DNA of 64,000 nt, taken from NCBI RefSeq assembly GCF_018919175.1, contig NZ_JAHLQL010000006.1, positions 62,001 to 126,000 on the forward strand. Reading direction: 5' to 3'. The position numbers were made by a program, and so were the translations under genes. This stretch comes from Clostridium simiarum (GTDB lineage Bacteria > Bacillota > Clostridia > Clostridiales > Clostridiaceae). This document shows positions 1 to 10,115 of the stretch, one piece after another; position 1 is the stretch's first letter; every line of letters starts with the position of its first letter. The notes beneath the pieces were generated by a model, which was not told where the DNA came from, did no database searches, and was given only the letters and a program-made list of their open reading frames with translations.

Positions 1-1
1 A

Positions 2-1366
2 TTCTCCACATTTATAACTGATAAAAAAGCAGCAGAGGAGTATGATCATATTATATTTGATACAGCACCAACAGGACATACGCTACGAATGTTACAGCTC
101 CCATCAGCCTGGAGTAATTTTATTAGTGAAAGTACACATGGGGCTTCATGTTTAGGACAGCTTTCAGGACTTGAAAGCAAAAAAGAAATTTATAAAAGTG
201 CAGTAAGTACTTTAGCTGATAAAGAAAAAACTACGCTTATACTAGTATCACGCCCAGAAGTATCACCTTTAAAAGAAGCTGAAAGAGCTTCTAAGGAACT
301 TCAAGATATAGGAGTAAATAATCAAGTTTTAGTTATTAACGGTGTACTCCAAGAACATGAAGATGATCTTTCTAAGGCTATTTATATTAAGCAACAAAAA
401 GCATTAAAGGATATACCAGAATCACTCAAAACTTTTGAGACTTTTGAAATTCCATTAAGACCTTATAATGTAACAGGCATTGAAAATGTAAGAGCACTTT
501 TAAGGGATAACAATATTAAATATAACAATGAAACATTAAATATTAATAGTATACCTAAACTAAATAATGTAATAGAAGATTTATATAATACTGATAAAAA
601 AGTAATATTTACAATGGGTAAAGGTGGGGTAGGTAAAACTACAATAGCTGCTGCAATAGCAGTAGCATTGGCTAAAAAAGGGAAGAAAGTCCATTTAACA
701 ACTACTGACCCAGCAGCCCATTTAAAGTTTGTATTAGATGAAGATTATGGAATTACTTTAAGCCATATAGATGAAAAAGAAGAACTTGAAAAATACAAAG
801 AAGAGGTATTAAGTAAAGCAAGGAAAACAATGAGTGAAGATGATATTGCTTATGTTGAAGAAGATTTAAGATCACCTTGTACTCAAGAAATTGCAGTATT
901 CAGAGCCTTTGCGGAAATAGTTGAAAGATCAGAGCATGAGGTTGTAGTCATTGATACAGCGCCAACAGGCCATACCTTACTGCTTTTAGATTCCACTCAA
1001 AGTTATCATAAAGAAATTCAGCGTTCACAAGGAGATATTCCAGAATCAGTTAAGAAGCTTTTACCTAAGCTTAGGAATGAAGAGGACACAGAAGTCATTA
1101 TTGTAACATTAGCTGAAACAACTCCAGTTTATGAGGCTATGAGGCTTCAGGAAGATTTGAATAGAGCTGATATTCACAGTAAATGGTGGGTTATCAATTC
1201 AAGTTTTTATGCAGCAAATACAACTAATGATATTTTAAAAGTAAAAGCAAGCAATGAAGTACAGTGGATTAATAAGGTAAATGAAATATCCAAAGGTAAT
1301 TTTGCAGTTATAGAGTGGATGGCTGAAGAAGTTAAGGGTGAAAACCTTGGCCATTTAATAAACTAG
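2..1366 (+). CDS. arsA: Arsenical pump-driving ATPase ArsA (5' truncated by window edge)
   Basis: This is the ATPase that energises arsenite efflux. The reading frame is open from base 2, so the gene starts before the window. The first visible residues carry the DTAPTGHTLR motif that closes the N-terminal half. The protein then continues into a second complete half with the P-loop GKGGVGKT encoded at 617-640 and a second DTAPTGHTLL motif near 953, giving the duplicated A1-A2 layout of ArsA. An internal ATG at 89 is not a real start, because conserved ArsA sequence lies upstream of it. arsC and acr3 follow on the same strand, so it probably works with Acr3 as an efflux pump. ArsD or ArsR may lie to the left but cannot be seen. 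Confidence 0.95.
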   Translation, partial: FSTFITDKKAAEEYDHIIFDTAPTGHTLRMLQLPSAWSNFISESTHGASCLGQLSGLESKKEIYKSAVSTLADKEKTTLILVSRPEVSPLKEAERASKELQDIGVNNQVLVINGVLQEHEDDLSKAIYIKQQKALKDIPESLKTFETFEIPLRPYNVTGIENVRALLRDNNIKYNNETLNINSIPKLNNVIEDLYNTDKKVIFTMGKGGVGKTTIAAAIAVALAKKGKKVHLTTTDPAAHLKFVLDEDYGITLSHIDEKEELEKYKEEVLSKARKTMSEDDIAYVEEDLRSPCTQEIAVFRAFAEIVERSEHEVVVIDTAPTGHTLLLLDSTQSYHKEIQRSQGDIPESVKKLLPKLRNEEDTEVIIVTLAETTPVYEAMRLQEDLNRADIHSKWWVINSSFYAANTTNDILKVKASNEVQWINKVNEISKGNFAVIEWMAEEVKGENLGHLIN

Positions 1367-1370
1367 GTAT

Positions 1371-1415
1371 AATTCCACTACAAAGTCACAACATAAATTT
1401 TGTAGTGGAATTTTA
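1371..1415 (+). terminator. Perfect 14-bp hairpin between arsA and arsC
   Basis: Arms at 1371-1384 and 1399-1412 are exact reverse complements around a 14-nt loop, with a short T run after them. It looks like an intrinsic terminator or processing hairpin inside the ars gene cluster. Its position shows that the upstream in-frame ATG of arsC at 1405 is not a start. Confidence 0.6.
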
Positions 1416-1461
1416 TAGATACACTTACTTATATAAAAGTAATTATAGGGAGGATAGTTTT

Positions 1462-1878
1462 ATGAAACCAAAGGTAGCATTTATATGTGTTCATAATTCT
1501 TGTAGATCTCAAATGGCAGAAGCATTAGGAAGATTATTTGCATCTGATGTTTTTGATTCATATTCCGCTGGAACAGAAACTAAACCACAAATAAATCAAG
1601 ATGCAGTAAGAATTATAAAAGATATGTATGAAGTGGACATGAATGAAGAGCATACATCTAAATTATTAACGGATATACCAGAAGTTGATATTGTTGTAAA
1701 AATGGGGTGTAATGTTGTTTGCCCTTTTTTACCTGCTAAGCATACAGAAGATTGGGGATTAGAAGATCCTACTGGTAAAGGTTATGAAGAGTTTATTAAA
1801 ATAGCAAAGACTATTGAAGAAAAAATTAAGGACTTATCAAAAAGAATTAAAAACAATGAAATTAATTTAAAGGAATAA
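1462..1878 (+). CDS. arsC: Thioredoxin-coupled arsenate reductase ArsC (LMW-PTP fold)
   Basis: It reduces arsenate to arsenite in the cytoplasm, supplying the substrate for ArsA/Acr3 export. The 138-residue protein has the low-molecular-weight phosphatase P-loop CVHNSCR (Cys9 to Arg15). A second cysteine pair, Cys83 and Cys87, sits in MGCNVVCP. This matches the three-cysteine relay of the S. aureus pI258-type enzyme, which uses thioredoxin. I chose ATG 1462 because GGGAGGA lies about 8 nt upstream and the family normally starts just before the P-loop; an in-frame ATG at 1405 is inside a hairpin. Confidence 0.95.
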   Translation: MKPKVAFICVHNSCRSQMAEALGRLFASDVFDSYSAGTETKPQINQDAVRIIKDMYEVDMNEEHTSKLLTDIPEVDIVVKMGCNVVCPFLPAKHTEDWGLEDPTGKGYEEFIKIAKTIEEKIKDLSKRIKNNEINLKE

Positions 1879-1920
1879 TTTATATTATAAACTATGAATT
1901 TTTATAAAGGAGGATTAATT

Positions 1921-2976
1921 ATGCCTTTAAAAAGTAAAAAAGAAAAGAAAGGCCTTGGAATATTTGAAAGGTATCTTACTATATGGGTAGCACTTTGTAT
2001 TGTAGTAGGAATACTTATAGGCCAATTTATGCCTATTATACCTGAAACCTTGAATAAATTTGAATACTATAATGTTTCAATACCAGTTGCTATCTTAATT
2101 TGGCTTATGATATATCCAATGATGTTAAAAATTGATTTTAATAGCATAGTAGGCGTAACTAAAAAACCTAAAGGGTTAATAGTTACCTGTGTTACTAATT
2201 GGCTTATAAAACCATTTACAATGTATCTTATAGCAGCATTTTTCTTAAAAGTTGTATTTAAAGGATTTATTCCAGCAAACCTTGCTACGGAATATTTAGC
2301 AGGTGCAGTACTATTAGGGGCAGCACCATGTACAGCAATGGTATTTGTATGGAGCTATCTTACTAAAGGAGATCCAGCATATACCTTAGTTCAAGTAGCG
2401 GTAAATGACCTGATTATATTAATAGCTTTTACACCTATTGTGGCATTTTTACTAGGGGTAAGTGATGTTGCAGTTCCTTACGGAACATTAATTTTATCAA
2501 CTATATTATTTGTAGTCATACCTCTTACAGCAGGGTATTTAACAAGAAAATCTGTTATAAAAAATAAAGGCATAGAATATTTTAATGATGTGTTTTTAAA
2601 GAAATTTGATAATGTAACTATTATAGGATTACTTTTAACTTTAGTTATTATTTTTTCATTCCAAGGAGAAATCATATTAAATAATCCACTTCATATTTTA
2701 TTAATTGCAGTACCACTCACAATTCAAACCTTTTTAATATTCAGTATTGCTTATGGATGGTCAAAACTATGGAAATTACCTCATAATATTGCTGCACCAG
2801 CAGGTATGATTGGAGCCAGTAATTTCTTTGAACTAGCAGTTGCAGTTGCAATATCCTTATTTGGATTAAAGTCAGGAGCAGCACTTGCTACTGTAGTTGG
2901 TGTTTTGACAGAAGTACCTATAATGCTAACCCTTGTTAAGATTGCAAATAATACAAGAGGCTGGTTTAAAGAGTAA
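1921..2976 (+). CDS. acr3: Arsenite efflux permease Acr3
   Basis: This integral membrane carrier (351 aa, about ten hydrophobic segments) extrudes arsenite. The family signatures are visible: the ERYLTIWV start, NWLIKPF, and GAAPCTAMVF, which holds the conserved membrane cysteine. ATG 1921 follows AAAGGAGGATT at the right distance; an in-frame ATG at 1894 lacks a ribosome binding site. It is the last gene of the ars cluster and is followed by a terminator. Acr3 normally works alone, but pairing with ArsA is known in some bacteria and is suggested by the neighbourhood. Confidence 0.95.
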   Translation: MPLKSKKEKKGLGIFERYLTIWVALCIVVGILIGQFMPIIPETLNKFEYYNVSIPVAILIWLMIYPMMLKIDFNSIVGVTKKPKGLIVTCVTNWLIKPFTMYLIAAFFLKVVFKGFIPANLATEYLAGAVLLGAAPCTAMVFVWSYLTKGDPAYTLVQVAVNDLIILIAFTPIVAFLLGVSDVAVPYGTLILSTILFVVIPLTAGYLTRKSVIKNKGIEYFNDVFLKKFDNVTIIGLLLTLVIIFSFQGEIILNNPLHILLIAVPLTIQTFLIFSIAYGWSKLWKLPHNIAAPAGMIGASNFFELAVAVAISLFGLKSGAALATVVGVLTEVPIMLTLVKIANNTRGWFKE

Positions 2977-3022
2977 TATTATCATAATGAGGTATTTGTC
3001 ATAGAAAAACTTAAATAATTTC

Positions 3023-3057
3023 GCACCATCCTAATTTTAGGTGGTGCATTTTTCTTT
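3023..3057 (+). terminator. Rho-independent terminator after acr3
   Basis: GCACCATC at 3023-3030 pairs with GGTGGTGC at 3040-3047 (one G-T pair) and is followed by a T-rich run. Confidence 0.85.
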
Positions 3058-3430
3058 TAAGGTTGTAGTTAAGAATATATGTAGCATTATAATTTATATA
3101 CTAAAGTTATTTATAATTATTAATAATATAATGCAATTTATTAGTTTATACTTTATCATGTATATATAGAAGGGATTCAAAAATAGATGAATTAATATAA
3201 TGTAGAGATTTTTGTATGTGTTTATAAAGTTAGTTTCTGGGAAGACTTATGAAAAGGGCATATTAAGTGGATTTGGTTAAATGCATACTCTCTTACTTTA
3301 GCTGATATGGACCACTTAAACTTAGTAAATGATTTAAAAGGTCACATTAAAGGAAATTAAAATAAGGGTATTCAAAAATATTTTGGATTTAGTAGCATAT
3401 AGAAATAATAAATAATAAGGAGTGAATTTA
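3058..3430 (+). other. Intergenic, with a possible short gene remnant
   Basis: No credible gene is present. A short open stretch near 3268-3360 ends in LTLADMDHLNLVNDLKGHIKGN before a stop and could be the tail of a decayed gene, but I do not recognise it. The last bases, AGGAGTG at 3418-3424, are the ribosome binding site of RNase J. Confidence 0.3.
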
Positions 3431-5095
3431 TTGAAAAGTAAAAGCAAAGTAAGGGTTATATCACTAGGAGGTCTTGGTGAAGTTGGAAAGAATATGACCG
3501 CCATTGAATGTGATGATGAAATTATTGTAATTGACTGTGGTTTAGCATTTCCCGATGAAGAAATGTATGGTATAGATATTGTAATACCGGATGCAACCTA
3601 TTTAATAAATAATAGTGATAAGGTAAAAGGATTTTTTATAACTCATGGACATGAAGATCATATTGGAGGACTACCATATATTCTAAAACAAGTGAATGTT
3701 CCTATATATGGAACAAAATTAACGCTTGGATTAGTGGAAAGTAAACTGAAAGAACATAATATACTATCAGATTGCAAGTTAAATGTTGTAAAACCAGAGG
3801 ATGTTATAAAATTAGAAAAGATGTCCGTAGAATTCATAAGAACAAATCATAGTATAGCAGATAGTTGCTCATTAGCAATTCGGACTCCTTTAGGATTAAT
3901 TGTTCATACAGGAGATTTTAAAGTAGATTATACCCCAATTGATGGAGAAATCATAAATTTAGAAAGATACGCTACACTGGGTAAGCAAGGCGTAATGTTA
4001 CTTATGGCAGATAGTACAAATTCAGAACGCCCAGGATATACTATGTCAGAAAAGACTGTAGGTGAAAAATTAGACAATATATTTTGGGGAGCAAAAGGTA
4101 GAGTCATAGTTGCTACCTTTGCATCAAATATACACAGAGTTCAGCAGATTGCAAATTCATCAATAAAGCAAGGAAGAAAAATTGCCTTTAGTGGTAGAAG
4201 TATGGAAAAAATATCACAAGTTGCATTAGAACTAGGATATTTAAATATACCTAGTGAAGTATTAATAGGAATAGAGGAGATTGATAAATACCCTAATAAT
4301 AAGATTACTATTATAACAACTGGAAGCCAGGGAGAACCTATGTCTGCCCTTACTAGAATTGCCACAGCTACTCACAGAAAAATTAAGATTGAAAAAGGAG
4401 ATTTATTCATTATTTCAGCATCTCCTATACCAGGAAATGAAAAGTCAATTTCTAATGTAATAAATGAATTATATAGAAAAGGAGCAGAAGTAATTTATCA
4501 TTCATTAGAAGATGTGCATGTGTCAGGTCATGCTTGTGAAGAGGAGATAAAGCTTATACACAGACTTTTAAAACCTAAATATTTTATACCTATACATGGA
4601 GAATATAGGCATTTAAAAAGACACGCTATGATTGCTGAAAACTTAGGCTTAAATAAATCTAATATTTTTATTTTAGATATAGGTGAAGTATTTGAAATTA
4701 CATCTAAAAGTGTACAGGTTGTTGGTAAAGTTCCTTCAGGAAGAATAATGGTAGATGGATTGGGAGTTGGAGATGTAGGAAATATAGTTTTAAGAGATAG
4801 AAAACACTTATCTCAAGATGGAATTATAACGGTAGTAGTGACAATTGACAAGCAAACAGTAAGTGTTATGGCAGGTCCAGACATTGTTTCAAGAGGCTTT
4901 GTATATATAAAAGAGTCCGAGGATTTACTAAGAGAAGCACGAAGTTTGATTCAAGTATCATTAGATAAATGTCTTAGCAATAATGTTATTGAATGGTCAG
5001 TAATAAAGACCACCATTAGAAATGATTTAGGGGAATTTTTATACAAGAAAACAAAAAGGAAACCATTAATATTGCCTGTTATAATGGAAATATAA
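3431..5095 (+). CDS. rnj: Ribonuclease J
   Basis: RNase J is a metallo-beta-lactamase/beta-CASP nuclease with endo- and 5'-3' exonuclease activity in mRNA turnover and rRNA processing. Visible are GGLGEVGKN at the N-terminus, the metal motif HGHEDHIGG, HTGDFKVD, the beta-CASP SGHA motif and IPIHGEYRH. At 554 aa it has the usual length. I prefer TTG 3431 (giving MKSKSKVRV) over GTG 3422, because AGGAGTG at 3418-3424 is ideally spaced for TTG and would overlap the GTG. It is flanked by terminator-like hairpins and looks monocistronic. Confidence 0.95.
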   Translation: MKSKSKVRVISLGGLGEVGKNMTAIECDDEIIVIDCGLAFPDEEMYGIDIVIPDATYLINNSDKVKGFFITHGHEDHIGGLPYILKQVNVPIYGTKLTLGLVESKLKEHNILSDCKLNVVKPEDVIKLEKMSVEFIRTNHSIADSCSLAIRTPLGLIVHTGDFKVDYTPIDGEIINLERYATLGKQGVMLLMADSTNSERPGYTMSEKTVGEKLDNIFWGAKGRVIVATFASNIHRVQQIANSSIKQGRKIAFSGRSMEKISQVALELGYLNIPSEVLIGIEEIDKYPNNKITIITTGSQGEPMSALTRIATATHRKIKIEKGDLFIISASPIPGNEKSISNVINELYRKGAEVIYHSLEDVHVSGHACEEEIKLIHRLLKPKYFIPIHGEYRHLKRHAMIAENLGLNKSNIFILDIGEVFEITSKSVQVVGKVPSGRIMVDGLGVGDVGNIVLRDRKHLSQDGIITVVVTIDKQTVSVMAGPDIVSRGFVYIKESEDLLREARSLIQVSLDKCLSNNVIEWSVIKTTIRNDLGEFLYKKTKRKPLILPVIMEI

Positions 5096-5192
5096 GCCTA
5101 TAAAAATAACTTATTAATAAGGCAAAGTGTTGTGGAGAATATATATTAAAGGAAAAATCACTGTGTCTAAAGGCAAGAACTCTTTTTATAGA

Positions 5193-5233
5193 GCCAATTG
5201 GAGTAGTTTTGAATTACTCCAATTGGCTTTTTT
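5193..5233 (+). terminator. Strong terminator after RNase J
   Basis: A 13-bp perfect stem (5193-5205 with 5215-5227) is followed by six T residues. Confidence 0.9.
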
Positions 5234-5431
5234 ATATTTTTAATATAAAGATAAATACAAATATAAATATAAAAAAACTTTAATTATTTAGGAAAATATT
5301 TAATTATATAAAAAATCAACGTAAATTTTAATATTTTATCGAATTATGTTATAATGTACAATTGAATGAGGAATAAGTATTTAAATTGAAATTATAGAAT
5401 TAAAAACTAACTAAAGAATTCTTTTCATGTA

Positions 5432-5675
5432 GTGGATAAGAAAACAACAAAAGGATTTTTAATTGATATTTCTAATGAAAAAATAAAAGCGTGGAATGAA
5501 TTAATAGAAGAAGGTTTTAATATAGCCTAGAGATTAGTTTGCTACAGCTTGTTCTTATTTAAGTTATTTGATTAATACTCCTTTGGATTTAGTAAAGATA
5601 GACAAGGTCTTTGTAGATAACATTAAAAATCATAAAACCAAAATTTTAACAAAAGGCGTAGTAAATCTGTCATAA
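5432..5675 (+). pseudogene. Decayed EAL-domain (c-di-GMP phosphodiesterase) fragment
   Basis: Two frames read as consecutive pieces of an EAL domain. The first piece ends WNELIEEGFNIA then a stop, where EAL proteins continue with the LDDFGTGYSSL motif. The second begins SYLSYLINTPLDLVKIDKVF, matching the conserved KIDKxF region. A stop and a frameshift separate them, and no intact start is present. The rest of 5096-5969 shows no intact gene. It is not expected to be functional. Confidence 0.6.
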
Positions 5676-5969
5676 AAAAGTTTTTTACTTTAGAGAAAGT
5701 TTCTACCGCGGCTGAACTTTAGAAGGCTTTATCCAAAGATGTCACCGCTTTTTGATGAAATTTTAAATAAGATTTGAGTACTACAGAAAAGTTATAGGAT
5801 AAACTTTTAGTTATAAGATAACTACTAAAGGAGTAAAAAACTAAAGAGAAGATGAATGTAGCTCTTAATTTAGCTTGTAATGTAGTACAAAATTAATATT
5901 ATAGGGAACCGCTTTCTATTAAGGATTTTAAAGAATATATTATGTAAAAGGAAGGGAAGAAAATATACA

Positions 5970-7676
5970 ATGTTAAAAAATGTAAAAGTTAAAACAAAAT
6001 TAATAAGTGCCTTTTTAATAGTATCTATGTTTATAGGTATAGTAGGAGTGGTAGGAGGACTTTCGCTTAAAGATGTAGATAAAGATGCTGAAGAAATGTA
6101 TAATAACAATCTTCAAAGCATAGATAATTTATTGTCAATAAAGTCTAATTTAGGAGAAATGAAAGGCGAAATTTTAACTATGATGTATGATGAGGATCCA
6201 TCTGATGTTATAGAAGCAGAAAAAAACATTAAAAATAAGATAGAAGAGTGTTATAGATATTTAGAAGAATATGAAAAACTACCTATGACATCTGAATCAA
6301 AAGAAATATTAGAACGATTTAAAATTGATGTTAAAAAAAGTGGAGCTTTAAGAAAAGGTGTAATGGTTGAAGTAAAAGCTAATAATTCTTATGAGGCAAA
6401 AAGGCTGTATGACGATATGCAAGCTGTTGAAAAAAATATGATAAATAATCTTGATGAATTTATAGAAATTGATAGAAATGAAGCTAAGTTAGCAAAAGAT
6501 AATATTAATTCCATATATACTAGATCTAACATGGTTATGATTAGTTTAAGTGTACTTGGTGTTTTAATGGGAATTTTAATAGGCATACTTACAGCAAAAG
6601 ATATAGAAAAGCCATTAAATAAGATAAAAGATTTAGCAGAGAGGTTGTCATCCTATGATTTATCAACTCCAATTAATCTAACAAGAAAAGATGAATTTGC
6701 ACAAACAGGTATGGCTTTAAATAATGCACAAGAAAATGTTAAGGCTTTAGTGAAGGTTATTATGGAAAATTCACAGGACATAAGTGCATCCTCTGAAGAA
6801 CTTTCAGCAACAGCGGAAGAATTATTCTCAAAGGCAGAAAACATCGATCAGGCAATAGTTTCTATTACCTCTGGTACTCAAGAGACAAGCGCTACCACAG
6901 AAGAAATCAGTGCATCAACTGAGGAAGTTGATGCTAGTATAAGTGAACTTTCTCAAAAGGCTATGGAAGGAAGTAATAATGCAAATGAATTTAAAGAAAG
7001 AGCTACAGTGGTTAAGATCAACAGTGAAAAAGCTATAGAAGAAACAAGAAAATTATATGATGAAAAAGAAAAAATGATGAAAAAAGCTATAGAAGATGGA
7101 AAAGTAGTAGATAGTATAAAAGTTATGGCAGATACTATAGCAGGTATAGCGGAGCAAACTAATTTACTTTCACTTAATGCAGCTATAGAGGCAGCAAAAG
7201 CTGGAGAACAAGGAAGAGGTTTTGCAGTGGTTGCAGAGGAAGTTAGGAAACTTGCAGAACAATCTGGACAGGCAGTAACAAATATTAAAGAAACTATTGT
7301 AAAAGTACAAGAAGCATTTAAAAGCAGTATTGATACAGGAAGTGATATATTAGAGTTCATAAATACAAATGTTCATGAACAATTTAATGCTTATGGAAAA
7401 ACAGGTAATCAGTATTATGATGATTCGGACTTTGTAAGTAACATGTCAGAGGAAATAGCTGCTATGTCTGAAGAAATTACAGCAACAGTTGGACAGGTAA
7501 GTGAAGCAATTCAAAATATGGCTGTTTCTGCACAAAAGTCCAGTGAAGAAGCATTTACAATAAAAGAAGGTATAGATGAAACTACAAAAGCTATAGAGCA
7601 AGTGGCATTAACCGCACAAAGCCAAGCAGAACTTGCTGAGAAATTAAATGAAATGATTCAGAAGTTTAAGATTTAA
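5970..7676 (+). CDS. Methyl-accepting chemotaxis protein
   Basis: This is a transmembrane chemoreceptor of 568 aa. It has an N-terminal membrane helix (about residues 12-32), a roughly 150-residue helical periplasmic-type sensor (4HB_MCP-like), a second membrane helix near 185-208 and a HAMP segment beginning [12 protein letters not shown]. The cytoplasmic signalling coiled coil contains the invariant hairpin tip [28 protein letters not shown] precedes the ATG. The gene stands alone, so the ligand is not suggested by context. A hydrophilic insert after the tip, around residues 455-485, makes the return arm slightly atypical. Confidence 0.93.
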   Translation: MLKNVKVKTKLISAFLIVSMFIGIVGVVGGLSLKDVDKDAEEMYNNNLQSIDNLLSIKSNLGEMKGEILTMMYDEDPSDVIEAEKNIKNKIEECYRYLEEYEKLPMTSESKEILERFKIDVKKSGALRKGVMVEVKANNSYEAKRLYDDMQAVEKNMINNLDEFIEIDRNEAKLAKDNINSIYTRSNMVMISLSVLGVLMGILIGILTAKDIEKPLNKIKDLAERLSSYDLSTPINLTRKDEFAQTGMALNNAQENVKALVKVIMENSQDISASSEELSATAEELFSKAENIDQAIVSITSGTQETSATTEEISASTEEVDASISELSQKAMEGSNNANEFKERATVVKINSEKAIEETRKLYDEKEKMMKKAIEDGKVVDSIKVMADTIAGIAEQTNLLSLNAAIEAAKAGEQGRGFAVVAEEVRKLAEQSGQAVTNIKETIVKVQEAFKSSIDTGSDILEFINTNVHEQFNAYGKTGNQYYDDSDFVSNMSEEIAAMSEEITATVGQVSEAIQNMAVSAQKSSEEAFTIKEGIDETTKAIEQVALTAQSQAELAEKLNEMIQKFKI

Positions 7677-7790
7677 GATATACTTTTACTTTAAAAAGAA
7701 TTAGGGTGATTTTTTAAGCTACATAGAACTTAAAAGAGGGCCTAGATAATTTTACGTAGTTGATAATTTTATTTTGAAATAAGAAAATCC

Positions 7791-7829
7791 AAAGGTACTA
7801 AGGTTGTAAAATCTCAGTACCTTTGTTTT
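7791..7829 (+). terminator. Terminator-like hairpin after the chemoreceptor
   Basis: AAAGGTACT (7791-7799) pairs with AGTACCTTT (7816-7824) and is followed by GTTTTA. Confidence 0.6.
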
Positions 7830-8170
7830 ATGAGCAGTAACTCTTTGATCCTTACAGAGCCTATAAATCCTTTTATGATTAACTATGAGGTTATAATACT
7901 TTCTTAAATAAAGTTTTAGAATTATTATAAAAACCTAATCTTTAGTATCTTTCATTACCTCTAAGGAGCAAATAATATTTATACATTCTTAATTAAACCT
8001 TGTAATGGTTTGAATTTATAAGTAATTTAGCTATATATGCCTTCCATAAAAACCTATCTTTTAGCATAATAGGTTAATTTATAACATAATAATACATTGA
8101 CTAAAATTTTGTTAAAAAGTATAATTGTATGGAATACATAGTATTATTTTACAATAGAATAAAATAGAGA
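7830..8170 (+). other. Intergenic region upstream of the riboswitch
   Basis: I see no gene or convincing structured element here. It presumably holds the promoter of the riboswitch-controlled operon near its right end, but I could not single out a clear -35/-10 pair. Confidence 0.4.
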
Positions 8171-8334
8171 TATAGGTTCTTCTGTGATAACACAGAAGAT
8201 TAATAGGGAAACCGGTTAGAATCCGGTGCAAACCCATTGCTGTATTCAGTTACGAATCTCAAATATGCCACTGTGAAAACATTCATGGGAAGGCTTGAGA
8301 AGAGGATGATCTGTAAGCCAGAATACCTGCCTAT
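8171..8334 (+). ncRNA. Cobalamin (B12) riboswitch
   Basis: The aptamer hallmarks are present in order: TAATAGGGAA, paired CCGGT segments, GCCACTGT, GGGAAGGC, GATGATCTGTAAGCCAG and ATACCTGCC. The outer ends TATAGG (8171-8176) and CCTATA (8329-8334) can form P1. It lies in front of an iron/B12-type ABC importer operon on the same strand, so it should reduce expression of that importer when cobalamin is abundant. Confidence 0.95.
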
Positions 8335-8342
8335 ATCTTATG

Positions 8343-8428
8343 AAGCGGTTAATAGGGTGTCAATGTTAACTGTTAATTTTGTGCGTTGAAATGGGGAACC
8401 GCTTAGTAATTTACTAAACGGTTTTTTT
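8343..8428 (+). promoter_or_regulatory. Riboswitch expression platform: antiterminator and terminator
   Basis: A terminator forms from 8397-8423 (AACCG...TTAGTAA with TTACTAA...CGGTT) followed by T7. The segment AAGCGGTT at 8343-8350 is an exact complement of AACCGCTT at 8397-8404, the 5' arm of the terminator. It could act as the antiterminator. This supports transcriptional control of the downstream genes. Confidence 0.8.
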
Positions 8429-8479
8429 ATTTATATATTTACTTGTATTAATACAATCTCAAAAGAAAAAGAAAGGCAT

Positions 8480-8881
8480 ATGGATGATTTTATGGCATTA
8501 ATAAAAAATCATGATAAATCCTTTAAACATTTTGTATGATTTAGGTGAAAAATATGTCTGTATTTCAGGAGTTTTAAAAAATGTGAAATTAATACCTGAA
8601 TCTAAGGAAGAAATAAGGACTCTTCCTATTGACTAGGTTAAAAATATATCTAAAAAACATTACTATGTATCAACCATGGGACAGACTTTTATTAATATTA
8701 TGACCTGAGGAAAGGAGAGAGTAGGGGAGAACGTAAGGAACATAACCATACTACACAAAAGATAAAGCACTTAAAAAGATGATATAAAGGGGCTGAAACT
8801 ATGGATGAAGAAGTAAAGGCTTTAGATAAATATTTTAAAGAAGAATTTAATATGACAGCAAAAGAAGCTGTAATCAAATAA
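8480..8881 (+). pseudogene. Frameshifted, stop-interrupted gene behind the B12 riboswitch
   Basis: A ribosome binding site and ATG at 8480 start MDDFMALIKNHDKSFKHF. A frameshift then leads to DLGEKYVCISGVLKN, an in-frame TAG, VSTMGQTFINIM, further stops, and a final open stretch at 8801-8881 reading MDEEVKALDKYFKEEFNMT. These pieces are collinear and look like one decayed protein of roughly 130 residues. I do not recognise the family. Its place as first gene of a B12-regulated operon suggests a former role in corrinoid uptake or use. Confidence 0.5.
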
Positions 8882-8893
8882 GGAGGAATTTTT

Positions 8894-10057
8894 ATGAATA
8901 TGCTAAAAATAAGAAAAGTTGTAGCAACAGTTGTGTTAGCAGTGGGAACCTTTTCCTTTGTAGGTTGTGCTGCAAAAACTAATACTACTCCAGGGTCTGA
9001 TTCCAAAGGAGTTAAAAAAGAAAGTCAAGTAAAAAGTAAAGATAATTCAATTAAACATGCAACTAAATTTAATGTGGAGTATTTAGATAATGGAGTTAAG
9101 TTAGTAACAGATGGCGCTGACAGGAAGTTACTGTTAGTACCAAAGGAAGGAAAAAAGCCAGAAGGTTATGATGATATTCCAGTTATTAAGACTCCAATAG
9201 ATAACGCTTTATTATGTTCAAGTATACATACTTCTCTAATAAGACCACTGGATGTATTTGATAGCGTAGGTGGTGTTACAACATACGATGTGGACAAGGG
9301 TCATATTGATGAAATAAATGAGAGAATGAAAAAGGGCTCAATTACTTATGTAGGAAAAAATACTGCTTTAGACTATGAATTAATTAAAGCTAAAAAACCA
9401 GAAGTAGCATTTATTATATCCACAGATGTAGCAAAATTAGGAGCTAAGTTTGAAGAATTAGGAATACCTTATGTTGTTGAATCTTCATCCTTAGAAAGCC
9501 ATCCTTTAGGAAGAATGGAATGGATAAAATTCATGTCTCTTTTTTATAATAAAGAAGCTGAAGCTGATAAGTATTTACAAAAGGCAGAAGATACTGTTAA
9601 AAGAGTAAGTGAAAAAACTAAAGGAAAAGATAAACCTGTGGTTACAGCTGGAGTTATACACGATGGAAAGTTCTCTATAAGGCTTGGGGGATCATATCAA
9701 TCAAAGATGTATGATATAGCTGGTGGAGATTATACTTTCAAAGATTTTGAAAGCGATAAGACAGGAGCAAGTTCAATAACTTTTGAGGAATTCTATGCAA
9801 AGAGTACTAATGCAGATATATATGTTTTTGAAGGTATGGGAAAATCAAGACCTGAGACTATAAAGGAGTTTGTTAACCAAGCACCTATAATAGAAAATAT
9901 GAAATCCATCCAAAATGGAGAATTGTGGTCATCACAACCATGGTGGTCTCAATCTGTAGACAAGCTAGATGAAATTATTGAGGATTTAGCAGCAATTTTT
10001 TACCCAGAAGAATTCAAAGGGCATGAAGTAAGACACTATTATAAGGTAGCAAAGTAA
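8894..10057 (+). CDS. ABC transporter substrate-binding lipoprotein (BtuF/FepB-like)
   Basis: This is a surface lipoprotein of 387 aa with a signal peptide ending in the lipobox FVGC (Cys25). A periplasmic-binding-protein type III fold is suggested by the two-lobe pattern with VGGVTTYD, KKPEVAFIIS and TNADIYVFEG. AAGGAGG precedes the ATG. It sits behind a cobalamin riboswitch and ahead of a FecCD permease and ATPase, so its most likely ligand is cobalamin or another corrinoid; ferric siderophore or haem cannot be excluded from sequence alone. Confidence 0.85.
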   Translation: MNMLKIRKVVATVVLAVGTFSFVGCAAKTNTTPGSDSKGVKKESQVKSKDNSIKHATKFNVEYLDNGVKLVTDGADRKLLLVPKEGKKPEGYDDIPVIKTPIDNALLCSSIHTSLIRPLDVFDSVGGVTTYDVDKGHIDEINERMKKGSITYVGKNTALDYELIKAKKPEVAFIISTDVAKLGAKFEELGIPYVVESSSLESHPLGRMEWIKFMSLFYNKEAEADKYLQKAEDTVKRVSEKTKGKDKPVVTAGVIHDGKFSIRLGGSYQSKMYDIAGGDYTFKDFESDKTGASSITFEEFYAKSTNADIYVFEGMGKSRPETIKEFVNQAPIIENMKSIQNGELWSSQPWWSQSVDKLDEIIEDLAAIFYPEEFKGHEVRHYYKVAK

Positions 10058-10074
10058 TAAATATAAATTAACAG

Positions 10075-10098
10075 GAGGGTAAAGTTTTGCCCTCTTTT
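10075..10098 (+). terminator. Small hairpin between binding protein and permease
   Basis: GAGGG (10075-10079) pairs with CCCTC (10090-10094), extended by A-T pairs, followed by TTTT. It may partly terminate or stabilise the upstream message so that more binding protein than permease is made. Confidence 0.4.
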
Positions 10099-10115
10099 AA
10101 AGTGGAGGAAGAAAA

